DNA of 64,000 nucleotides from Prostheceraeus crozeri. Lineage: Eukaryota > Platyhelminthes > Polycladida > Euryleptidae. Positions 45,343 through 55,300 of the stretch are shown here, in pieces. The notes beneath the pieces were generated by a model. It searched no databases. It was not told the DNA's origin and saw only the letters and a program-made list of their open reading frames with translations. The position numbers were made by a program, and so were the translations under genes. The stretch spans positions 1-64,000 of the forward strand of contig CAJQUW010001708.1 of NCBI GenBank assembly GCA_907163375.1, written 5' to 3'. Positions within the stretch are counted from its first letter, which is position 1, and each line of letters opens with the position of its first letter.

Positions 45343-47253
45343 TTTCAGGGGATTTTGTTCACTGCCGGAGCCGATCAAATTATATTTAATTAAGACTCCG
45401 GCTCAAGTAATATTGTTCTTCATATAGATCACTGCGCTTCGATGAATAGCACTCCCTATCCCCCGGGTACTCTACATTTGATGCTTCCTGCAGAAATTTT
45501 GGTGGGAGTGAATTATTTCGCCATAAATTGCTTCAGAATTATAGGAAAATTGATGAAAAACGTCTTTTGATCTAAAATTATCTTCTACTTTAATAGTATT
45601 CCGCTTCTCAGTCTTTGAAAATAGCTCGCGGCTTATCTTTGCCTGGAAATGTAGCTCACTGTTGTATACTGTTTGTGCATTATGTAATAAAATAGAGATG
45701 CGTTTTACAAGGGTGGCCGGATTCTCTAGTTCTATGGATACCTTAGGCCGGCCGGAGGCACACAAAGTGAGCAATAAGTCATAAGCCATAAGCCATCCCT
45801 CTCAATTCGCGTCACGATCCTTCATAATCCAAGCCATAAGTTATAAGCCACAAGCTATCAGTCATAAGTCATAAACCATGTTGACAATATTTTTCTCATG
45901 ACAGATAACACAAGCAGGCAGAAGAAGAAAATTTATAATATTTTTCTAATTTTTGTAAGAGCATAAAGCATGCACTTTGAAAGCATAAGCATGAAGAATC
46001 ACAACGTTGATTCTGTTGAAGATCGTCGCCCAAGGATTGTCAAGCGGGTGACGGTTTATGGCTGATCGTGTGTGTCACCGGCCTTGCGTTATTGTGACAC
46101 ACACTTTGCGATGTGCAAATTTCTGTTTGTGACCAAGTGTGAAGCGATTTAGCACATCGCCAGCGTACGCAATATATACTAGCCCAGGCGAACTTGGCTT
46201 ATTGACGTTGCGGTAGCATTACGATGGCGTCCTGACGCAAAAATATGTGCGATAGCATGATCTAATGATGACTTGACCAAGAATAGTGAGAAAAATTGCG
46301 AACTTTTCAACTCCAGTCTAACATAAAATGTGCATGTATATCCTGCTATCGCACAAAACCGTCATCGTTCCTATTATCTTCATTGATAATCTTCATTGAC
46401 AGTTTTTTGATAATCTTTCCTATAAAGTTTTTCTAAACGGCAACTAATGCCGCCAATTTAATAAAATTTTAGGGGCTATTCATAGGATGACTTCTATCAC
46501 ACAAAAGTGAAAAGGTCTGGAATGGATTAATTTCAAGTTTAATGGAATTCCACAATCAATTCTTAAACCGACCATGAAAAATGGTCAAATTTTAAATCTT
46601 TGAGTGTGGGACGTGACATCTTCAAGAAAAGAATTGCAATTCATATTTAACCACACTATTTTTAACATAATGTGAACATTAAACACCAAAAGTGATAAAG
46701 ATAGTAGTGGCTTGGGAAGAGTGAAAGTGTGTATTTATGATAAAAGTTCACGAAAAACTAGATTTTTTCATCAAATTTTTTGATTGATAATAACAAATAT
46801 ATCACAAGAAGCAGCGTCAATCCACTTATTCACCGTCACTTTTTATAGATAAACATGTAAAAATAAGCAAGCAAAAGGAAAAGTATCTACCTAGAGCATT
46901 ATGCGTCTGAATCCGCAATGAGTTAAACGACGCAAGAGGATTTATATTGCGCACTTTTCTAAAAAAGCAGAAACTAATCGTTCAATTCGTCTCTGTGGTG
47001 TAATGTGGTACAATGGAATGAAGAATTGTCATCATGCATATTAATCCCTGAAGTTTGAAATAATGCAATTCAATAACTTTACAACATGGCTTGGTTCTTC
47101 CTTGAAAGAAAAAGCCGATCATGAATTCGAGACAGCTTTCGCGATCATGCTCGTGAAAACAAAAGCTCCAAGAAATCATCACATGGTTTTGAAGAAGAGA
47201 CAAATCACTTCGATGCGAGGTACTGCCATTTCTGGTAATCTAAGGAAGACAAG
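45343..47253. other. XDH intron, unassigned
   Basis: A cluster of ATAAGCC/ATAAGTC words at 45775-45885 is the only regular feature. No gene recognised. Confidence 0.45.
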
Positions 47254-47535
47254 ATGCCATATGGAGATCGATCTCAGCCTCAGTTTATCGAAGCACATCT
47301 TAAACTTTGCTCTTTAATTGACGTTTTCAATGATGTCATGACTGCTGCGTCAGGACTCGAGGGTGTTATGAGGATGAATCCTCCATATATGAGAAGCATA
47401 TGCGACCTTCTATTTGACATCTTTACGAATTCTTACCTGGCGTACAAGTTGCAAGTAATCTACTTCAAGTCAGATCAATCGGAGTTGGCATACGGTAAGT
47501 TCAAAATGAACTTGATGAATAAGCTCGTTGATTAG
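47254..47535 (+). CDS. Unrecognised open frame of 93 codons
   Basis: The frame reads MPYGDRSQPQFIEAHLKLCS and on through SICDLLFDIFTNSYLAYKLQ. It contains a hydrophobic helix-like middle. A good splice donor (GGTAAGTT) lies at about 47494, so the part before it might be an exon. It is not an XDH segment. I know no family for it; it may also be a transposon remnant. Confidence 0.25.
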   Translation: MPYGDRSQPQFIEAHLKLCSLIDVFNDVMTAASGLEGVMRMNPPYMRSICDLLFDIFTNSYLAYKLQVIYFKSDQSELAYGKFKMNLMNKLVD

Positions 47536-47624
47536 GCAATTTATCAAGAATGAATATCACACATTCTTCCGGTAGGTCTTAATATACAGAATTCTCACTA
47601 CACCACTTCAGCACTCAATACCAG

Positions 47625-47705
47625 GGTTGGAAAACGGCCGGGCCGGCTTTCAGAGAACCGGCCAGTCGGAACTGGGACGGCGGCTGGCGTCTCCATGTAC
47701 TAGTT
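47625..47705. repeat. Possible hAT-type terminus, GC-rich
   Basis: CAGGGTTGGAAAACGGCCGG followed by several CCGGCC words. hAT elements often start CAGGGxTGG with such subterminal GGCCGG motifs. A possible opposite end with GGGCCGGTTTTAAAATTC lies near 49432, but it does not finish in a clean inverse of the terminus. Confidence 0.4.
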
Positions 47706-48758
47706 GATTAAGGCCTTGATCGTCAGACATTATTTGGTCACCTTATACTATTAGACATCATTCAATTTCCATATAACATAATGGCCTACATGGGGAAAAT
47801 ATATGATTGGTCGGCCTACCGGTGCTCCTGATAAAAGAGAACTACCTATTATAATACAAAATTATGCAATGCTATTATTCGCACTTTGATAACATGGTTC
47901 GTGCGATGAGCACTAATACGCGTAATGACTTATGATCGCATTTACTATCTAATGAACTGTAGGCCTACTTTGTAATTTATGATAATGATAGCTACATTTT
48001 TTAAAGTACAGGCAAATTAAAAACAGATAATCAAAATAATGACCCGAACTGACAATGATATAATAACAACATTGATGCTACAACAATATGTGCGCATCTT
48101 TATATCCCGCCTCTAAGCTCTGAACAATTCTAAGTTCCAATATAGTATAAGGTTTTCCAACGATAAAAGTTCTTAGATGAAATTCTTGATTGCTGAGTGA
48201 GTGCTGATGTTACGGAATGCTGTGTCTGCGACGTGTAAACATGATTTGAAGTGATTCACTTAAATGAGATTTACTTCTTCACTTGTGAGGGAATTCCAGT
48301 GATTTACGACGTCAATTGATAACTCTCTCTTTTGAGTTTACATTGATGGCCGAGAGTTGACGTATAGGAGTCTGGAACAATCAGCTCGCCAAATGTGTCA
48401 TCAGTTTTTCATTTTAATGAGTGTCCCAGCACGACGTCAATCAAAATTCATCGCGTGCCAGTAATTAATTACACAATTATCCACGATCCACTGACAAGTG
48501 TTCAGGTAGTAGGCCTTTTGGTTGCATTGAAATCTATTATTCATTGCATCTCTAAGCTCCCTAAGCTCTCTAAGGATTCTGGGAACTGCATCAGAATAGA
48601 TAATTAGGTAGTGCTTGAACTACATGTATGAGATGTGTATGCACAATTTTCTATAAGCAAGAATAGTCAAGTTGTGGACAATGACTCTGCTAAGAAAACT
48701 ATTGAATGAAATGTAGTTGACCAGGTGACGTGAGATCATCTTTCTGAGAAAGTTATAC

Positions 48759-48984
48759 AAGGTAATTAAAACTCCCCTTTTTAGTTAAGGCCAATATAAT
48801 CAAGTTAAAGTTAAAAGTATGGCAGACAGGCCTTCGGCGTCCAGCGCCTTCAACGGTTGATGTTTGGATGGCCTTCCAAACATCGACCGTTGAAGGCGCT
48901 GGACGCCGGAGGCCTGTCTGCCATACTTTTAACTTTAACTTGATTATATTGGCCTAAACTGAAAAGGGGAGTTTTAATTACCTT
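48759..48984. repeat. 226-bp near-perfect palindrome (foldback)
   Basis: Arms of about 110 bp run from AAGGTAATTAAAACTCCCC to its inverse, with about five mismatches and a 6-base centre within GATGTTTGGA...TCCAAACATC. A transcript would fold into one long hairpin. No target duplication was found. It lies in the XDH intron, 0.8 kb before the last exon seen. Confidence 0.9.
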
Positions 48985-49743
48985 ATTGAATGAAAATTAT
49001 CGCCCAAACTAGCCAACGATGAACCTTTGCTAACGCACATGTATATTTTCCATATGAAAGTATAGTTCAATATAATTATAATACTTTGTGAACTGCAGAT
49101 TGAAAATGCTGTTTATATCCTATTTTGGATAGCCTTTTTTCTTTAAAGACATCATGTCATCATCTCAAGATAAAGAGTCTCTTTTTGTCTTGAAAAAGAC
49201 AAGAGGCTTTTTGTTTAAGAGGAGCTATCGTGCGTTATTTATCAATATTCAACAAATTGTATTGCTTTCAGCTGTAGATTGATTTTTCCTCCGTTGGGAA
49301 AGCCATGAATGCATGTACTGTGCATTTATATGTGAATTGCTGGACGAGTGACCTTGATGAGTTATTCGGCCTGGGCATGATTGTTTCAGACAATTCCCTG
49401 GGCTGAACTGTTTCTGAACGGGCCTGGAAAGGGCCGGTTTTAAAATTCAAGGCCATCTACCTCATGCATTGTAGTCATGCAGTGAAGAAATGATATTATT
49501 CTATGATATAAGTTGTAATTATCATTCCTATTATAACAACAGAGCGAATCATAATAATGCGATTGTATTCTCCATAATGCCGCAATTTAGCATTCATAAC
49601 TTGAATGTCTTCAGTTTGTTTCGATTTTGTTTATCATCAGAAAGCATGATAAATTAGTAGCAAATGTGCCATTATTTGTTTATTCTTTGAAACTATCACT
49701 GAGATGCCCTTGAAAAGACTCCGACAAATTGATGCATTTTCAG
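48985..49743. other. XDH intron, unassigned
   Basis: No gene. The GC-richer patch at 49360-49450 may be a hAT-like end (see 47625). Confidence 0.45.
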
Positions 49744-49836
49744 GAAGATGACGTGTATGGGTATGAACTGTTTGATGTTACGGAGTTCAAGCCATACGAT
49801 CAATCACAAGAACCACTATTCCCTGCAGAATTACAG
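49744..49836 (+). CDS. XDH: Xanthine dehydrogenase exon: linker before FAD domain
   Basis: Between TTTTCAG and GTAAGC the 31 codons read EDDVYGYELFDVTEFKPYDQ then SQEPLFPAELQ. This matches the segment just after the second Fe-S domain, where XDH has 'LF-x2-E-E-F-x-P-x-D-x-T-Q-E-P-I-F-P-P-E-L'. It is in phase 0 with the exon ending at 27201. The next exon, into the FAD domain, is not found before 50827, so it lies beyond the Polinton-like element or outside the window. Confidence 0.9.
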
Positions 49837-50826
49837 GTAAGCTGAATTAAAAATGCTTTTCTTTAACATAAGTTGTCAATCTGCTATATTGTATGTATGA
49901 GGGAAGCTGTGCAATTTTGTTTTAACATAATCCAACACTAAGTAAAATCAGCAATTCGGTTCTTCTGATACAAGCAAAGGTTTTTTAAAGTAAGTAATGG
50001 ATTTTTAAATGAAATGCATGGATTTTAAAAATTAGGTACTGAATGTTTCGAAGTCAACCATAACAATGCAACAATAGAAACAACATATAAGTATGTAGAA
50101 ACAATCAGAGGTGGGCGCGCTCCGGTAAGATGTTTGCGCTCCGCACTCCGGTTTTTCTGACCTAAGTGCTTTCCGCGCTCCGATTTCGGAGAATTTAGGA
50201 TTTCGCTCCGTGCTCCGGACTATACTCATCAATGAATTTATAAATTACTCTTGTGAACAACTCTCTTGGGGATACTGAATGAGGAATTGTTGTTATTCAA
50301 AACAAGGTGATTCGCTCTGTGATATCGAATGTCTTGAGTAATCCATGATCTCATCGGATCACTGATCGAGTGACAATATCTGATAGAGTATGAATACACG
50401 TTAGTCCAGCCAGGCATCATGTAATCTCAAGGTGTAATTTATTGATCACGTTGTTTGTATGATAAACCACAAATGGCAGAAAAGGACGGGTGATATAGAA
50501 GGGTCTCGACAGATGCCATAGTAACAGGAAACATAACGCATAACCTTTATTTACCACTTTCTCTCTCTCTCATCTCCTCTCTTCCCCTTTCCTGCAGTGC
50601 CATACACATCCTCCCTCCCGTCATGTCTCCTCTCAGTCAAAGGCTCTCTGCTGTCCCGAATTGCCATTCCCATGTTTCTGCCTTTTCCAGTCTGTCTTTG
50701 TGCTAACAGAGTCCCTGTGGTCTACAGCACGTGCACTCGACTGGGCACCCTACCTCCTTCATCAATGCAGCCCTTCCCTTTCACTTGCTGACCACAACTA
50801 TTATTCAATTACTAGTAATGGGCAAA
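49837..50826. other. XDH intron; hAT-like end and CT-rich tract
   Basis: At 50106 CAGAGGTGGGCGCGCTCCGG, followed by many CGCTCCG words to 50219, looks like a hAT terminus with subterminal repeats; its partner was not found. A CT-rich tract is at 50558-50596. No gene. Confidence 0.5.
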
Positions 50827-51345
50827 AGTCCGTTCCAGGACACCATAAAATTCAAAAAATAGTATCTTTAAAAACGACATAAATTCATGAATTTAGACCC
50901 TTTTTCAGGTTTTTAAGACCTAAATACATGAATTTAGTCCATTCAAAAAGTACCATTTTTTCAAAAAATGGCATTTTTAAAAACGACATAAATTCATGAA
51001 TTTGAACCCTTTTTCAGGTTATGAAGACCTAAATTCATAAATTTGGGCGTTTTTAAAAATACCCAATTTTCAAATTTTTCAAAATCTCAAATTTGAGAAT
51101 TACAATTTTCACCCCCAAAATCATGACCGTTCCAGGACACCGAAAATCATAAAAGTTGAGAATCTCAAAATTTGTGAATTACAATTTTTACCTTGTAAAT
51201 CATGACCGTTCCAGGACACCGAAAATCATAAAAGTTAAGAATCTCAAATTTGTGATTATGACATTTTTCATTGCTTAAATCATGACCGTTCCAGGACACC
51301 GAAAATCATAAAAGTTGAGAATTTCAAATTCATGAATTCTATCCA
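50827..51345. repeat. Polinton left-end repeat array
   Basis: The word CCGTTCCAGGACACC occurs at 50830, 51127, 51206 and 51286; the last three are about 80 bp apart with similar flanks (GAAAATCATAAAAGTTGAGA). Between 50870 and 51040 another unit of about 111 bp, with GACATAAATTCATGAATTT, is doubled. Polintons often carry tandem repeats in their terminal inverted repeats. Confidence 0.8.
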
Positions 51346-51371
51346 TCTTTTAGGTTTTTAAAATATAACAT

Positions 51372-51569
51372 GTGACTAATAATATCTCTTTAAAAATGGA
51401 AGAAACAAAAGTGGAAGGAAATTCAGAAATGGAAGGAACCTCAAGAATATATCCTTCATTATCATATGAAATGGATATTGCAAAACACAAAGATAGAGTA
51501 CGTTATATGAAAGATAAGGAATCTCAATTATTACTTAGATTAGAACATTATAATAAATTAAGAATGTGA
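51372..51569 (+). CDS. Small charged protein of the element
   Basis: A 65-codon frame (MTNNISLKMEETKVEGNSEM...) rich in charged residues, ending in a helix-like KDKESQLLLRLEHYNKLRM. A short hydrophobic coding-like stretch lies just downstream. No known domain. It may start at the internal Met (MEETKVEG). Role unknown. Confidence 0.35.
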   Translation: MTNNISLKMEETKVEGNSEMEGTSRIYPSLSYEMDIAKHKDRVRYMKDKESQLLLRLEHYNKLRM

Positions 51570-51826
51570 CACAAGGAATTGGCATATTCTTAACAATAAG
51601 TTTAGGCGCTCTCACTATTGTCATTTCATCTGGCGTTCTTACAATTCCAGTAGTTGCTACAGCTTTGTGATACAATTAGATTTTAGTTGTACGTTAGGGA
51701 AGTTGTTTTAATTCTTACTAGCACGTCAGCACAACCACATGACGCCAAAGCATCTGCCAGCTGTTTTCACTTCTCTCTCTTCTGTCATTGTTCCGTGTGC
51801 GCTAGAAAGCAAAGTTCTCATTTGCA

Positions 51827-52519
51827 ATGTCTTCCGTCAGCAAAATAGAGAGAGAATTTTGTTGCTTCGTGGATCAAGTTGTGCCTCTTATTTCACCAGA
51901 CCATCTTGATTTCTTCAAAACGATATCAACAAAATTTATTCTTGAATCACTAAGAAAGAAACAGAAGACGAGTGGAAACGAAGAAGATAAAAAGAGAGAA
52001 GTGTTTGAAATAATCCGAGATTCATTCAAGGATGTTGACAGCAGCAATTTACCTGTATTTCTCGAGAAAAAAGATTTTTTAAGTGTTTCATCGTGCATCT
52101 CGTCATTGAATAAACTCATTGCTTTCGAGAAAATGACACATCGGAATCTTCTACGTTGCTATATTTCGCAAGGAGAAGTACTTCAGCGACTGAAGTTATT
52201 GTCTAATATGAATTATACAAAATTCGTGAAAGAGTTAAATGAGACCCACAAAATAAAGTTTTCACGTTCATATGTGACATTACTGATCAAATTATTCAAA
52301 TTATCAAAGAACTATCCAAATTTAGCCAATTCTTCTCTATCAATTTACTTTGTGATGAAGAATTTTGCTCATCTTGAAGATTATATTGATCGTGAAAAAG
52401 AGGAGGAACAGCAAAGAATAGCAGAATCCATATTTGATTCACCCAATGTGCAACAAACTGAACAACAACATGCGCAACATACTGGACTCACGCAGGAATT
52501 AGAAGACTTGCAAACGTGA
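51827..52519 (+). CDS. Unknown Polinton-encoded protein, 230 residues
   Basis: An open frame starting MSSVSKIEREFCCFVDQVVP. Mostly helical in appearance, with K/E-rich middle segments, a hydrophobic-amphipathic part around residues 100-180 (FSRSYVTLLIKLFKLSKNYP) and an E/Q-rich C-terminal tail. It has no domain I recognise. It lies between the terminal array and the protease, both on the + strand. It may be a lineage-specific virion or regulatory protein. Confidence 0.55.
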   Translation: MSSVSKIEREFCCFVDQVVPLISPDHLDFFKTISTKFILESLRKKQKTSGNEEDKKREVFEIIRDSFKDVDSSNLPVFLEKKDFLSVSSCISSLNKLIAFEKMTHRNLLRCYISQGEVLQRLKLLSNMNYTKFVKELNETHKIKFSRSYVTLLIKLFKLSKNYPNLANSSLSIYFVMKNFAHLEDYIDREKEEEQQRIAESIFDSPNVQQTEQQHAQHTGLTQELEDLQT

Positions 52520-52522
52520 AAT

Positions 52523-52728
52523 TCTACTTCATAAGTAACAAGTAGTAACATTTATTGCAACTTATTTGCGTGGAGACTGAAAAATGACAATGGCATTTTC
52601 AAATTGGATTTCTGTTTTCATATAAATGTTGGACTCTACTTCATAAGTAACAAGTAGTAACATTTATTGCAACTTATTTGCGTGGAGACTGAAAAATGAC
52701 AATGGCATTTTCAAATTGGATTTTTGTT
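52523..52728 (+). repeat. Direct duplication before the protease gene
   Basis: A segment of about 94 bp beginning TCTACTTCATAAGTAACAAG (52523-52616) recurs at 52635-52728, 112 bp later, with few differences. It fills the space between the 230-residue gene and the protease. Confidence 0.85.
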
Positions 52729-52737
52729 TCATTTAAA

Positions 52738-53202
52738 ATGACTGACCTGATCGAGTTTTTTAAATTATATGGAACAGAAACAACAACGAATTTTGATCTA
52801 AAGAAAATCGCACATCAATTGGGAATAAAGAATTTTCATGTCCTAATGAGAGACGAATTACAATTGATCAAAAATAAGCCAACAGGAACCTTTAGTTCCC
52901 GGAACAAAGTTTCAACTGTAAATTTCATAACGAATCTTCACACTTCAGACCAAAAAGGCGTACATTGGTCAGCAGGTATCTTTAGTAAAAACGGAGATAA
53001 TTATTATTTTGACTCATACGGGCTTCCACCTACGAATGAAGTAAGAGAAATACTTGGCAATGGAATTTATAATACATTTCAAATTCAAAAACCGGGAACA
53101 ACTTATTGTGGTCAATTATGTCTTTATGTTTTATTTAAATTGCAAGAAGGAGTGCCATTTCTTGATATTATGTTAGAATTGAATAATAATAATGATAATT
53201 AA
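52738..53202 (+). CDS. Adenovirus-type cysteine protease (PRO)
   Basis: A 154-residue protein from MTDLIEFFKLYG. The catalytic set of the adenain/Ulp1-like family is readable: KGVHWSAGIF (His), NYYFDSYGLPP (Asp) and TTYCGQLCLYVLF (Gln and nucleophilic Cys). The family matures virion proteins in adenoviruses, Polintons and adintoviruses. I prefer the Met at 52738, since the 14 residues before it come from the duplicated upstream segment. Its stop overlaps, tail to tail, the stop of the integrase region on the - strand (53199). Confidence 0.85.
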   Translation: MTDLIEFFKLYGTETTTNFDLKKIAHQLGIKNFHVLMRDELQLIKNKPTGTFSSRNKVSTVNFITNLHTSDQKGVHWSAGIFSKNGDNYYFDSYGLPPTNEVREILGNGIYNTFQIQKPGTTYCGQLCLYVLFKLQEGVPFLDIMLELNNNNDN

Positions 53203-54429
53203 AAATCACTTCGTTGTAATTCATTTTGATAAAATCGGCCTCTGATATCTTCATCATCTAAATCTTTGATTTCGTAAGTAATCGGATAACTTTGATTTAT
53301 TTTAGAAATTTCAAATATCTCTTTCGTCCAGTATCCGACGAAGCCTTTTTCAAATTTATTCTTATATTTAAATATTCTAACTCTATCTCCAATTTTAAAT
53401 TTCGGCTTAAGTTTCTGCAAATTCGGATTACTCTCATTCGAATAATTATTTTCGAATATTTTCTTTCGTATTAAATCAGGGTCGTCAGAAGCATTCTTTG
53501 GGGTTTCTTCAATACCTGAATGAACTTTATTATTGTACTGCTCTACAATTCCTGGTAATATTTTTAACCATTTCTGATTTCCTTGCTGAATAAATTTTTG
53601 AATAATTTATTTTTTAACGTCCGATTGAATCTTTCTATCACTACGGCCTTCCCTGCATTTTCAGTTGAATAAACAGTTTCAAATAGTGGCTGAACATTTC
53701 TGTTGTAAAATTTCGACCCTTTATCAACAAACAATTTTTTTGGCTTTCTCTTACTTTCTTCAAAGATTTCTTCAAACGCATATTTAACTGATAGACCACT
53801 TTTGTTTTTAAAGGCTTTACCCATGCGTATCGTGTATATAAATCTATAACGGTCAATGCGTATTTATAATCTTTTTCATTCGGCATATGAATAAGATCAG
53901 CACTCCAAATATCATCTTTATTAAATACTTTTACTTTCAATAAATATTTAGGCCTTCTATATTCCTTGTGGATTTCGGACGCGTAGGTTCGAGCGTTGCT
54001 CTCAGACAGCTTTGCTGTCGTTTCATTTAAACCCTGACCGAATAATATCTTAGCTTGTAAAGCTTTCTTAACAAACATTCTTTCAATTTTTTCTCTAAAT
54101 GTAGGATTTTGAATACTATCTAATTCTTGAATCATCTTCTTATCAGCTGCATGTCGAGAACTTAGATCATGATTTCGATAAGCTAAATCATGTCTATAAG
54201 GGGCGGCATCTACTCTATTTATTGGTTCTTCACCTGGTTTCGGATTATTATTTTCATCTAGTCTTATATCTAATCGAGTTCCTGGACCGGTATATGAATG
54301 ACGAGGAAGATGTTTTTCTTTCGAATATTTACTCCAAATAAAACCAGGAAAGTTTTCTAATGTTTTTTGTATGTCACCTCCAATATGCTGACAATTTGAG
54401 TTTTTATTTTTGTTTAATAGATAATTCAA
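53199..54429 (-). pseudogene. Integrase with N-terminal phospholipase A2-like domain (INT), broken
   Basis: From 54429, residues about 40-105 hold a parvovirus-type PLA2 signature: YTGPGTRLD (calcium loop, residues 46-54) and APYRHDLAYRNHD (His80-Asp81). Then, in the same frame, comes the integrase catalytic core with IWSADLIHM (first Asp, residue 178). Further on the region shows VDKGSKFYN (second Asp), VIERFNRTLK (Glu) and, near its end, a basic SH3/chromo-like module (KPKFKIGDRVRIFKYKNK). Polinton integrases join the element to host DNA; the PLA2 activity helps parvoviruses leave endosomes. The region has a few breaks. The joining of the two domains in one frame is unusual to me. Confidence 0.8.
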
Positions 54430-54513
54430 TTAATCTAAATTAGAAATTTTTAATTTAATTAAATTTTTGGAATTTGTAGAATTCATTTTAAAAGATAAAA
54501 TAAATGTTTTACC

Positions 54514-54597
54514 TAATCCGACCAAAGGTCCTGAGGCTTTAGCCAATAGAGCTTAGTTCAGAGGCTTTAGCCGATCGGACAAAAGGACCTCAGGTTA
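54514..54597 (-). terminator. GC-rich hairpin cluster after the small virion gene
   Basis: Contains GACCAAAGGTC, GGCTTTAGCC (twice) and a GGAC...CCTC motif, each able to form a tiny hairpin, in otherwise AT-rich DNA. It lies directly after the stop of the gene that ends at 54598. A 40-bp part (54561-54600) is nearly identical to 55221-55260. By analogy with 3' hairpins of giant-virus and virophage genes it may mark transcript ends; this is inference. Confidence 0.5.
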
Positions 54598-55080
54598 TTA
54601 CCGAATCATACTAGGACTTAGATATATTCCAGAACCATCTTTAGTTTCTTTAATTTCAATTAAATCATCAACATTGTGGAGAATATTTTTAAGAACTCGT
54701 TTTCCTTCATCAACTAATTTTAATTTACTAATAAAATTATCTACTATTCCGTCACCCCTAGCAACTTTCTCTAACTCTCTATTATGACGTTTTTGTTCTT
54801 CTAATGCTGCCTTCTCTGATTTATTTTTATTTACTGCTTGGACAATACCAGCTGTCCCGCCTGCAACACTTCCTGCAGCTGCTATGCCACCTATTATTAG
54901 TGGAATTAATGGGAGAATCCCGCCATTCTTTTCTTCTTGTAATTGAATATTCTCTATCATTGGTTTACTTATGTAATACTTTTTTTTATTAATCGTAATA
55001 GTTTTAGGGGTATTTTTGTCAACAATATTACGTAATTTTAATTCAACAGTTTTATTATTATTACTTTTCGCTTGCGACAT
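54598..55080 (-). CDS. Small virion protein with hydrophobic Gly/Ala segment (pX/core-like)
   Basis: A 160-residue open frame. Residues about 53-85 are hydrophobic and glycine/alanine rich (GGILPLIPLIIGGIAAAGSV then AGGTAGIVQAVN), followed by a charged helix and a C-terminal SGIYLSPSMIR. This layout resembles the 'X' minor virion proteins of adintovirus-like elements, thought to be membrane-active or core proteins. It sits between capsid and integrase on the same strand. The assignment rests on layout, not on a catalytic motif. Confidence 0.6.
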   Translation of the reverse strand: MSQAKSNNNKTVELKLRNIVDKNTPKTITINKKKYYISKPMIENIQLQEEKNGGILPLIPLIIGGIAAAGSVAGGTAGIVQAVNKNKSEKAALEEQKRHNRELEKVARGDGIVDNFISKLKLVDEGKRVLKNILHNVDDLIEIKETKDGSGIYLSPSMIR

Positions 55081-55205
55081 TTTTAATATGAATAGTTATG
55101 AATAAATTTTAAATTAGAAATTTTTAATCTATTCTAGTTACAAAAAAAATTTTATTACTAATTACTAAAAAAATTTAAGTTAACAAAAATTTTAATGAAC
55201 TTATC

Positions 55206-55300
55206 AGAGCGAAGCTCCTCGAGGCTTTAGCCGATCGGACCAAAGGTCCTCAGGTTACTAACCTATAGAACTTTGTTCAGAGGCTTTAGCCGATCCTAGC
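55206..55300 (-). terminator. GC-rich hairpin cluster after the capsid gene
   Basis: GAGGCTTTAGCCGATC twice and GGACCAAAGGTCC once, with stems of 4-5 bp. It overlaps the end of the capsid region (stop at 55286). The 40-bp core repeats at 54561-54600. Confidence 0.5.
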
